DNA of 64,000 bases, taken from Vanessa cardui. Its lineage: Eukaryota; Arthropoda; Insecta; Lepidoptera; Nymphalidae. Of this stretch, positions 58,301 to 64,000 are shown piece by piece. A program made the translations under genes and the position numbers. Each line of letters opens with the position of its first letter. Positions within the stretch are counted from its first letter, which is position 1. Location: positions 5,884,197-5,948,196 of the forward strand of contig NC_061151.1 in assembly GCF_905220365.1 (NCBI RefSeq), in the 5' to 3' direction. The notes below the pieces were generated by a model, which was not told the origin of the DNA, made no database searches, and saw only the letters and a list, made by a program, of their open reading frames with translations.

Positions 58301-61235
58301 TCCAAATTACATTGGTAGAGACAGCGAGGGAATTGGGAACAAACAGTTCACTTATTTCATATTTAACACTAGTAGTGGCCTGCAGCTTTGCTCGCGTTTT
58401 AGGGCGTTGGTTGTCAAGTATTAGACCAGCAGTCGGCAACACATACGGCCTGGGAACATATTCCTAGTGGCCCGGGAATGTTTTGTAAAAAAGTTGACAA
58501 ATATATTAAACATACAAGAAATAGCGTCTCAGATGCAACCTCAGACTCGACACTAAAATTTGCATAAAGTCAGTTTCATATTTAGGTCGTTTGTAGTTTA
58601 CATTTATTTATTTTCTAAGTCCAAACAATAAACATAATGTAAGTATTATGTGTACGAATTAAATTCTGTATCTTTTAACAATTTTCAATTGCATTTTTCT
58701 TTTTTCTATGGACAATGACTAATTAACTTTTCAAGGTGAATATCATGACTGCGGCCCGCCTTGTGGCCCTTGCCTACCAAAAGGTTGCAGTCCGCTGTAT
58801 TAGACAAAAAAAAGTATCCTATGTCCTACCTTAGAGTTCACGCTTGCTTCATAGCATATTTCACGAAATTCGGTTCAGCGGTTAGGTCGTGAAAGAGCGA
58901 CATACAGATAGAGTTACTTTCACTTTTATAATATTAATAATAATTGATTTAAAAAGTATACTAAGAAAGTAACAAAAAGAGGTACATACAAAACTTATAA
59001 CAGATGTTGCACGTTTCGGAGGTTTTAGTACTCTCAGTCTTTCAAGACCAAACTGCTAAACCGAGTATAATTGACGACCTCCGTGGTCGAGTGGTGTGTA
59101 CACCGGTTTTCAAGGGTACGCCACTTCGAGGTTCGATTCCAGACCGAATCGATATAGATTATCATTAGTTTTCTATGTTGTCTTGGGTCTGGGTGTTTGT
59201 GGTATCGTTACTTCTGATTTTCCATAACACAAGTGCTTTAGCTTCTAACATTGGGATCAGAGTAGTGTATGTGATGTTGTCTCATATTTATTTATAATGA
59301 AATTTGGTATGAAGTAAATTTGAACTCTAAGAAAGAACATGGGCTACTTTTTTGCTTAACACATGTTAACCAACACCTAAAACGCAAAGCCGCGGGAAAC
59401 AACTAGTTCAACCATATTTGCTTCGGATTTTGATCCAATTTAAATTTAGACTATTGAAGTGACTTACGTCATTTCCGTTATCTCGTTACGTCACAAAACT
59501 ATCCCGTGTTCCTCGACCAATATAATATGATTCTTGACAGTTTTAAATTAATGATTCATCTATGTATCCTCGTGGCGTATCAGGTGTATTGAGAATGAAA
59601 TCAACATGAAATCTGACTAAGGGAAATTCGAATGGATATGGTCTTTATGCACTTAAGCCATTTTCAACTAAATTGGTGACAAAAATAAAAAATAAACTAA
59701 TTTATGTATATAACTTTCTATATATAAATGAATTTCTAGTAAAATTTTATTTAATAACGAAGTTAACATCAACAGTTGAAATGAAAACTGATGTTGATTT
59801 TTCTAAGGCTATCGATAAGATCAATCATTGTCAAGATACTTTAATTATAAAGGAAATTGTAATATTATTGAAAAGACTACAGTATTCATATAGTAAAGAT
59901 TAACAGATCTATCACTTAAGCATAATTGCGGATTTTTAAGTAACTATATTGTGACTAAATTTTTATATGAGTGGAGTCGACAGGGTATCATTCTAGGTGC
60001 ATTTATTTATTATATCTTCAAATCAAAAATTTAGATAAAATTGGACATATTTTATTTAGAGTTAATATATTTTATACTTAATAAAGCAAAAACTATTATA
60101 AAATCAGTACTAATACTAAACATGCAAACGGCACAAACATGAATATACAGCAATACGTATGAAACGGCAGAATTAAGACGGATTAAGGCACTTCAAATCT
60201 TCATAAAAACTGTATTGGCAACAAACATATTTACAGACATTTCTTCAAAACAGGATAACGTTTTCAGACTCTGAGTCGTCATAAAACTTCAATACAGATT
60301 ATTAATGGCGAAATTATGACAAAAACATTGTTTATTATATAGGTAGGCGAAAATGGACCTTATGATGGTATGTGGTCATCAACATCCATAGACAATGGCG
60401 CTGTAAGGATATTAACCATTCCTTACATCGTCAGTGCTACCAACTTTGGGAACTAGGATGTTATGTATATTGTGCCTGTAGTTCCACTGGCTTACTCACC
60501 CTTCAAACTGTACTGTACGAAACAGTACCGAGTACTGCTCTTTGGCGGTAGAATATCTGATGAATGGGTGATACCTACAAAGGTGGCCTTTTTTAAAAAA
60601 ATAAATTAACTATTTTATTTCCAATGAAATATATTTACAATGATTTTTTTGGATATGAAATGAAAAATGAGTTCCATAAACGAAAAACACGCTCAAAAAC
60701 AAAACTATCGGCATCGAATAACGTCATAAACGCCGTCACCAAGCAAGCACAGGAAAACGTATTCACATAACACGCAATAAGGTCTATTGGCGCTTGTTAC
60801 CATTCGTGTAAACGTCACCGCAGAAAGTTCCACGGGTCTTCTAGCGGGCAGTCGTGCGCCAACCGCGCCCTCTGACAGACGTGTTACAGAACCATTATTA
60901 CAATATAAATCAGTCCAACATTAAAAATTATAAATGTAACTAACAGCTCTAGTATCTAAGTCATCAAATAAATCTAGTGACTTCATGAATCAAGAGAATT
61001 ACAGATATGATTTATCTCTATCATAGAACGAATATTAGAAAGAGAGAAGAGATAAATACGGTACGTAATACGTCATTGAACCTGATAATGAACCCCATAA
61101 GTTGGTAGCTTTGCGCGTGCCACCGTCCGCGGCCGCGGCTCGAAGCAGCGCCGGCAACCACACCTCATTGCGCAGCGCCGACAGCACGCCGGTCGTCACA
61201 CATGCCAGGATAACCAGCTCCAAATACCAGAGCAT
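42724..61235 (-). CDS. Usp2: Ubiquitin-specific protease 2, short isoform (10 exons joined)
   Basis: Cysteine protease that removes ubiquitin from substrates. Join on the minus strand: 61235-61082, 56791-56633, 53277-53147, 52437-52340, 50371-50219, 49451-49358, 48086-47998, 46514-46378, 45269-45191, 42802-42724, about 390 codons, near human USP2b in length. Cys box GLNGLRNIGNTCFMNSVLQC; QQDAQEFLRYLLEGL; FVGQLKSTLRCTHC and TCSKC give the two CxxC pairs of the zinc site; VLVLHLKRFS; YNLYAVSNHSG; His box GTTYSGHYTAYC with WHEYNDSR. The order and spacing match USP2 more closely than USP8 or USP21. All internal phases agree. The first exon is inferred; the nine catalytic-domain exons are firm. 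Confidence 0.92.
42803..43441. other. Usp2 last intron, first part
   Basis: atccggttttgactaaac and aatcaaaaccggatg (42976-43014) form a small inverted repeat; R5 copy at 43200-43385. Otherwise unassigned. Confidence 0.45.
43442..43726 (-). repeat. S2 repeat, full length
   Basis: tttttatggtataggttggc to cacaaagccctaccaccaag. Confidence 0.9.
43727..44431. other. Intron, nothing recognised
   Basis: AT-rich; no frame or repeat partner noticed. Confidence 0.3.
44432..44726 (+). repeat. S2 repeat
   Basis: tagtggtagggctttgttca to ccaacctataccataaaaaa. Confidence 0.87.
44826..45133. mobile_element. M3 MITE copy 6, left end lost
   Basis: attcgtaaaaccggtcacat to gctatgtcgtactata; ends 57 bp from the His-box exon. 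Confidence 0.85.
45191..45269 (-). CDS. Usp2: Usp2 His-box exon
   Basis: Phase 1 in, phase 2 out: (G)TTYSGHYTAYCKHPYNGDW, then HEYNDS. GHYTAYC holds the catalytic His; Asn-Asp of YNDS holds the third catalytic residue. Confidence 0.96.
45294..45662 (-). mobile_element. S1 SINE plus shared flank
   Basis: S1 45294-45590; 45594-45662 (atatactagaaaaagaaagc onward) matches the flank at 42645-42712. Confidence 0.85.
45663..46000. other. Intron, T-rich, nothing recognised
   Basis: Long T tracts only. Confidence 0.3.
46001..46315. mobile_element. M3 MITE copy 7
   Basis: tatagtacgacacaacttag to atttgtgtcgtactata, 62 bp from the next exon. Confidence 0.88.
46378..46514 (-). CDS. Usp2: Usp2 exon: YNLYAVSNHSG
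   Basis: Phase 2 in, phase 1 out: (R)FSPTERFRGKLSVVVEFPLS, then GLDMSPFAAAPTHATY and NLYAVSNHS-G|gtgagc. Core USP fold strands preceding the His box. Confidence 0.95.
46595..46820 (-). mobile_element. S3 SINE, full length
   Basis: tatgagacaacatcacatac to ccactcgaccatggaggtcg. Confidence 0.88.
46845..47335. mobile_element. R4 tail followed by S1 SINE
   Basis: R4 46845-47047 (gaagctaccaccgtttcgga); S1 (minus) 47050-47335 (cttgtaacttttccactgct to ccaattggacatctcggctc). Confidence 0.78.
47535..47970 (+). mobile_element. R4 tail interrupted by another LINE tail
   Basis: R4 halves 47535-47680 and 47796-47970 flank 47683-47795 (ctctttattgcacacc, caataggcggccttatcgct), which matches the LINE tail at 19700-19830. 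Confidence 0.8.
47998..48086 (-). CDS. Usp2: Usp2 exon: second zinc CxxC
   Basis: 29 codons plus two bases after ttcgcag: TCSKCGVRRKCLKWFTVQKF, then PQVLVLHLK-CG|gtgagg. TCSKC gives the second zinc cysteine pair. A LINE R4 tail ends about 30 bp into the downstream intron. Confidence 0.95.
48139..48480. mobile_element. M3 MITE copy 8, complete
   Basis: tatagtacgacacaaattag to aagttgtgtcgtactata. Confidence 0.9.
48481..48867. other. Intron, nothing recognised
   Basis: AT-rich, no features noticed. Confidence 0.3.
48868..49250 (-). mobile_element. S1 fragment, (TA)n, S3 SINE
   Basis: S1 48868-48986; (ta)n 48987-49022, seeded in the S1 sequence ggaatacacatg; S3 49024-49250 with ccactcgaccatagaggtcg head. 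Confidence 0.85.
49358..49451 (-). CDS. Usp2: Usp2 exon: fingers subdomain
   Basis: Phase 2 in, phase 0 out: SLPIPSRTGNLKLQQCLQHF, then VREEELDGDEKP|gtgagt. Matches SLPIAKRG..LFTKEDVLDGDEKP of human USP2. Confidence 0.95.
49452..49747. other. Intron, nothing recognised
   Basis: AT-rich, with taattaaattaatacgtgtt-type local repeats. Confidence 0.3.
49748..50205. mobile_element. S3 piece then S2 repeat
   Basis: Diverged S3 (minus) 49748-49916; S2 (plus) 49917-50205, A-rich end 14 bp from the exon at 50219. Confidence 0.83.
50219..50371 (-). CDS. Usp2: Usp2 exon: first zinc CxxC
   Basis: Phase 2 in and out. Encodes SDSAKALEAWSRYLRMEDSR, then VGDIFVGQLKSTLRCTHC and HHDSVTFDPFWDL. RCTHC supplies the first pair of zinc cysteines. 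The acceptor tract is a GT dinucleotide repeat. Confidence 0.96.
50375..50398. repeat. (CA)n at a Usp2 acceptor
   Basis: On the minus strand (gt)12 directly precedes gcag of the exon 50219-50371. Confidence 0.95.
50399..50936. other. Intron, nothing recognised
   Basis: T-rich; no repeat partner noticed. Confidence 0.3.
50937..51525. mobile_element. M5 MITE inserted in an R5 repeat
   Basis: M5 (51068-51494) has ~32-bp terminal inverted repeats gggagcgttcaagtaatacg and cgtaatacttgaacgctccc. R5 pieces lie at 50937-51066 and 51496-51525. Confidence 0.88.
51572..51650 (+). mobile_element. Old S1 fragment
   Basis: aaaaagggagagaagaattc and cagcagagggacatttacag; strongly diverged. Confidence 0.5.
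51807..52256. mobile_element. M1 MITE copy d
   Basis: aataggctatttgactggtt to tgtcaaatagcctatt. CRE TGACGTCA at 51990-51997; the E-box is mutated to tcacgcga. Confidence 0.9.
52293..52334. repeat. (TTCT)n microsatellite at a Usp2 donor
   Basis: ttctttctttctttctttct runs to within about six bases of the donor at 52339. Confidence 0.95.
52340..52437 (-). CDS. Usp2: Usp2 exon: EFLRYLLEGL
   Basis: 32 codons plus two bases after atttcag: EFLRYLLEGLHEDVNRVTVK, then PKPILTEIDDNL-AG|gtaata. Six bases into the intron a long tetranucleotide repeat begins. Confidence 0.95.
52498..52852. repeat. GC-rich element then S1 tail
   Basis: gtcggatttaaaggtgtgga to ttgcccttccctaattccga (52498-52790) has inverted gaggcccc/ggggcc motifs at both ends; S1 tail piece 52785-52852. 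Confidence 0.55.
52957..53098 (-). repeat. S2 partial
   Basis: actggctcacacacccttca to cacaaagccttatcaccaag. Confidence 0.82.
53147..53277 (-). CDS. Usp2: Usp2 exon: QQDAQ box
   Basis: Phase 1 in, phase 0 out. Encodes AFASVIKELWRSGERDSVVN, then TTSLKSQVQRFAPRFMGYSQ and QDAQ|gtaaac. FKTQIQRYAPRFVGYNQQDAQ is the human USP2 counterpart, so identity is clear. Confidence 0.95.
53330..53720 (-). mobile_element. R4 tail with embedded M4 piece
   Basis: R4 53330-53560 and 53690-53720 flank 53565-53685 (agtaggctatacaatttttg), an M4 fragment. Confidence 0.7.
53990..54292. mobile_element. Two S1 pieces head to head
   Basis: Minus S1 53990-54197, then plus-strand head gagtcgagatgacccagtga to gtttataattg 54198-54292. 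Confidence 0.78.
54293..54595. other. Intron, nothing recognised
   Basis: AT-rich, no features noticed. Confidence 0.3.
54596..54850 (+). repeat. R8 repeat and S3 head remnant
   Basis: R8 to 54800 (ggaacggctggacccatttt); ggcgtacccatgaagaccag to ccactcgaccacggagatcg is S3 head. Confidence 0.65.
54851..55587. other. Intron, nothing recognised
   Basis: A 101-codon open frame at 55201-55506 has no motif I recognise and no partner; treated as chance. Confidence 0.3.
55588..55967. mobile_element. M4 MITE
   Basis: cagtggcggataggcggcct to gttttgtaaatccgcc, collinear with 39891-40249. Confidence 0.83.
56035..56600 (+). mobile_element. R4 LINE 3' portion, longest copy
   Basis: Standard R4 tail to 56410, then ggattcggaaacttggcgtt and cttatccttactcctagtgc continuing as at 36330-36450. 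Ends near the Usp2 Cys-box exon. Confidence 0.8.
56633..56791 (-). CDS. Usp2: Usp2 Cys-box exon
   Basis: Phase 1 in and out between ttttcag and gtaagg. Encodes (G)LNGLRNIGNTCFMNSVLQC, then LSNTRPLLEYLTEEKYSSD and INTTLSCMKGALIK. The Cys of GNTCFMN is the catalytic nucleophile. Confidence 0.96.
56868..57176. mobile_element. M3 MITE copy 9
   Basis: tatagtacgacacaacttag to aagttgtgtcgtactata, 76 bp upstream (minus) of the Cys-box exon. Confidence 0.89.
57385..57637 (+). repeat. S2 repeat, diverged
   Basis: cttggtgttagagctttatg to catatgctcctataccataa. Confidence 0.7.
57758..58032 (-). mobile_element. S1 SINE
   Basis: tcaacaacactgctggccta to cctctgggccatctcggata, 35 bp from the alternative Usp2 exon. 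Confidence 0.83.
58067..58166 (-). CDS. Usp2: Usp2 alternative upstream exon, long isoform
   Basis: 100 nt between gtttag and an ideal donor GCG|gtaagt. Encodes ELAGGKSGPSGFRRSSERTD, then VSERSEKQSSHSS, ending phase 1 into G-LNGLRNIGNTC. The Ser/Arg-rich linker is what precedes the USP2 catalytic domain in long isoforms. It starts phase 0 with an in-frame TAG immediately upstream, so it cannot follow the 61082-61235 exon; its partner exons must be beyond the window. Confidence 0.65.
58167..59009. other. Intron, one R5b copy
   Basis: R5b (58800-58945, gtagcatcctatgtccta-like to ctttcacttttataatatta). An old R5b-like stretch at 58378-58420; the rest unassigned. Confidence 0.45.
59010..59420 (+). 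mobile_element. S3 SINE in an R5b repeat
   Basis: S3 59069-59290 (gacgacctccgtggtcgagt to gttgtctcatatttatt) with tataat on both sides; R5b resumes atgaaatttggtatgaagta. Confidence 0.82.
59421..60340. other. Intron, nothing recognised
   Basis: A 76-codon open frame at 59673-59903 shows no recognisable motif; AT-rich throughout. Confidence 0.3.
60341..60585 (-). repeat. S2 repeat, diverged
   Basis: tataggtaggcgaaaatgga to gaatgggtgatacctacaaa. Confidence 0.75.
61082..61235 (-). CDS. Usp2: Usp2 candidate first coding exon, short isoform
   Basis: Begins ATG and encodes 51 codons: a hydrophobic start MLWYLELVILACVTTGVLSA, then LRNEVWLPALLRAAAADGG and RKATNLWGSLS, ending phase 1 at TCAG|gttcaa, which matches the phase needed by the Cys-box exon. 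Mammalian USP2b also has a short alternative N-terminus joined at this point. The donor is weak (+3 T, +5 A) and the Kozak context poor, so confidence is moderate. The leader could be a signal anchor. Confidence 0.5.
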
Positions 61236-62499
61236 ACGACTATCGCACTTATGTCACCAACACACAGGGTCCTAATTTGAAACGGTTCCTTTTTCAAATC
61301 ACGGTAAAGTCCCGTTTAGGTATTTATGATCACTTTTAGTCTTTACAGGCGAATTGTTTCTAGAATGTTTTTATCAAACACTAATTTGTTTTATGCACTC
61401 ACGTCTCTTTTAAGTTTCTATTTCATTTCATAATTTCAAATCCTTTTTCAATTACACTTTTAAATTATTTAAAAATTTATATCGTTTATATGTTACGTTT
61501 CTGCGAATTATTTATAATTTGTATTTCATCAATGAAAAATATACGAACGTCAATATAGTCTATTACTACCTATTATAATGAAATTTGCTTTTATACACAC
61601 CCTGTATAGATCAACAACTAACTTGGATTTATAATCTGTATTTATAATCTGTATAGCGCTAAACGATATTTAAACAATAATTTAACTCTGACTAAATTTA
61701 TTAAGACATCACATTTTTCCTATGGATTTTTCAGTGTTATCACTGTCTCTGTCAGATTCATTGACAGCTAATATCATCATTCAAAACTGAACCTTATTTC
61801 GAATACGATAAGAGTCCACTCTCAATTTCCATTGGCACATGACTAGCTAATAACCATTCAAGGTCACTTTCGATAGACAACAAATATCAAGTCCACAGTT
61901 CAATTTACGAACCAAAACAATCGCGACACGTTAAAATACCCACAATCGTGACACGAAAAGAAGCTAATTGCGTAATTCGACATTTGAAAGAAAGCGCGCG
62001 AAACGAGAAGAACGAACGCCGAATCAGGTGATTCCCGCGGGAAAGTGCATTTCGCGCGAACACCTCGTGACGTCACTCGGCTGCCATTACGATGGCTGGG
62101 CGTCAACTGAGCAGGCGCCGGGAGATGGTGCTTGGCAAATAACGATGCCAAATTTCACAATCAAATCTATACGTAATCTTTAAGATGATATAAGCATTTA
62201 TCTCGATTGCTATACATTTTTTTTTCCAGTAAGAATTATGACGTATATTTTTTTTAAATCTATATTATTTAAACGGCACAGGTAAAGGAGCCATCTGATA
62301 ATAAGTAACAAACCCAACCCCCCCGAAAATAAGACATTTTAACCATCCCTTATGTATCCAAAAATCTTAGGTTTCTTAATATTGGATATCCCTTGTGCCT
62401 GTACTGGGTCACTCAGATTTCAACCCTGAACGCAAAAACACTACAGCTATTTGACGGTAGATTAAATAATTAACGTGTGGTACCAGACAAAGGCCTACA
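61236..62499. other. Region 5' of Usp2 first exon
   Basis: Unique AT-rich sequence, the GC-rich patch at 61960-62140, and a very old S2-like stretch at 62280-62490. Confidence 0.35.
61960..62140 (-). promoter_or_regulatory. Candidate Usp2 promoter/5' region
   Basis: GC- and CpG-rich patch in an AT-rich setting, about 0.75-0.9 kb upstream of the candidate first ATG. It contains a full CRE palindrome TGACGTCA (62068-62075), ttcgcgcgaa (62051-62060, E2F-like) and cccgcggg. No TATA box is recognised. Promoter role is inferred from position and composition. Confidence 0.4.
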
Positions 62500-62785
62500 A
62501 CGATGTTATCTATGCATATAATAAAATTGGAGTGTCTATTTGTATTAAAATAGCCCTTTTACTCAACCCATATGTGTTTATACACGGTACATATACCAAT
62601 ATAACATTTTGTACAATTTTTATCTATCTATCTATCTGTTTGTTCCGGCTAATCACTGGAACGGCTGAACCGATTCTGACGGGACTTTCACTGGCAGATA
62701 ACTGATATAATAAGGTAACTTAGGCTACAATAATTATTTTTGTTAAATTCAAACGCGTACAAGGCAACGGGCACAGCTAGTTATA
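62500..62785 (+). repeat. R8 repeat
   Basis: tctatgcatataataaaatt, gtttgttccggctaatcact, ggaacggctgaaccgattct to gcaacgggcacagctagtta. Confidence 0.72.
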
Positions 62786-62967
62786 TAATATACACGTATT
62801 AATATTGTTATCTATCGCTAATGCGACGGTTACGGTTACGTCTTTCAATCTGTAAGGATTCCTTGACGTAATATTTCTTTGTAAAGACACAATGTTACGG
62901 CACGTTTATCCAGCTTAAGTAATGCTTTTATAATATTGATTGTTCTCACAAATTGGTTTATTCTTTA

Positions 62968-63264
62968 TTCTTTTTTTTATGGGATAGTTTGGCGGACGTG
63001 CATATGGGCCACCTGATGGTAAGTGGTCACCATCACCCATAGACAAAGACGCTGTAACAAATATTAACTATTCCTTACATCGTCAATACGCCACCAACTT
63101 TGGGAACTAAGATGTTATGTCCCTTGTGCCTGTAGTTACACTGGCTCACTCACCCTTCAAACCGGAACACAACACTATTGCGAACTGTTGTTTAGCGGCA
63201 AAATATCTGATGAGTGGGTGGTACATACTCAGGCGGGCTTGCACAGAGCCCTACCACCAAGTAA
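62968..63264 (-). repeat. S2 repeat, full length
   Basis: tttttttatgggatagtttg to cacagagccctaccaccaag. Confidence 0.88.
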
Positions 63265-63384
63265 TTTTCTTTACCGATACTAAAATATTTAAGTTATATT
63301 TCCCTAAATACTTGATTTGCCATTAACATTAAAACAGCGATTTTTGTGAATCGTAATACAGGTATATTCGAATTGAAATCCAGA

Positions 63385-63820
63385 ACAAAGTCGCTTTCTC
63401 TTTGCCTATGGGATATAGTATATGTACGCTTAAATCTATAAAACTACGCAACGGATTTTGATGCGTTTTTATTTAATAATTACATTGATTCAAGGGGAAG
63501 TCGGGCTGGGTCGGTAGTAATATTATAAATGTGATTTAGGTATTTTATTATCAGGAACTGGAGGTATCATTTCATCCCGTAAAATCCTAACACCGACAAT
63601 TATTCATAAAACACTAATTCTCTTGATTATTAGATATTACATACATATATTGGATTTTTAAATGTTGAAAAAGAGTAACTACTGAGTTTCTTGCCGGTAC
63701 TTCTCTGTAGAATCTTTAGAATACTTTCCCAATCGGTAGTAGCTTCACTTAATTGTAAAATGACGATTCAAAAGTGCTATTAAAAGCCTACTTAAATAAA
63801 GTTTATTTTTATTTTATTTT
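63385..63820. repeat. R5 piece and R4 tail
   Basis: R5 63385-63530 (acaaagtcgctttctctttg, acgcaacggattttgatgcg); R4 (minus) 63640-63815 ends aataaagtttatttttattt. Confidence 0.7.
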
Positions 63821-64000
63821 ATTTTATTAATTTTATTTTAATTTTTTATTTTAAATTCCAATAAAAACTTCGAAATTCGAATGTTAATTTTTTCTCGAGC
63901 CCATAATGAAAACAGAGATTATTCAAGATTTCGGCCAATTAAATCAAAGTAGGAGTTTATTTGTCTTCACTTCTGTGAATAAGGAAACGAGTTACTGATC

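Noticed and set aside
61900..62183. Frames on both strands in the GC-rich patch
   Set aside because: No recognisable motif on either strand; composition fits a promoter region better.

Overview
The window looks like nuclear DNA of a lepidopteran insect, most likely a butterfly. It is AT-rich and intron-rich, has canonical GT-AG splice sites and insect-like proteins, and is saturated with short dispersed repeats of lepidopteran type (tRNA-headed SINEs, TA-flanked MITEs, LINE tails). There are no operons, Shine-Dalgarno sites or CRISPR arrays. All annotation is by eye; family names come from motif recognition, not from a search.

Two protein-coding genes converge tail to tail. On the plus strand, about 7.65-35.95 kb, lies most of Sik3 (salt-inducible kinase 3): 22 coding exons with consistent splice phases, running from the VAIK lysine of the kinase domain through the UBA domain, 14-3-3-type RRHT/RRAS/KRHT motifs and a large Ser/Pro/Gln-rich region to a KA1-like C-terminus and 3'UTR. 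The start codon and the glycine-rich loop lie upstream of the window. On the minus strand, about 61.2-42.7 kb, lies Usp2 (ubiquitin-specific protease 2): nine exons carry the full catalytic domain and the stop codon, and two mutually exclusive upstream exons suggest a long and a short N-terminal isoform, as in mammalian USP2a/USP2b.

Two identical tRNA-Glu(TTC) genes sit inside Sik3 introns, one on each side of a 54-nt microexon.

The rest is repeat-derived: a (TTG)n-tailed tRNA-like SINE (called S1 here), a second A-tailed repeat (S2), a second tRNA-headed SINE (S3), LINE tails (R4 and others), and several MITE families (M1-M5). Nested insertions and target-site duplications are visible. Several insertions and local duplications lie within a few bases of splice sites: a SINE against the exon 4 donor, a duplicated exon 7 donor, a duplicated poly-C acceptor before exon 19, a MITE 13 bp before exon 16, and microsatellites at two Usp2 splice sites. 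The region 36.6-39.6 kb between the gene ends is unusually free of these repeats and may be a long Usp2 3'UTR.

SIK3 in other animals links LKB1 and cAMP signalling to CRTC/class IIa HDAC control of transcription, and USP2 removes ubiquitin from regulatory proteins; nothing in the sequence shows that the two genes act together here.
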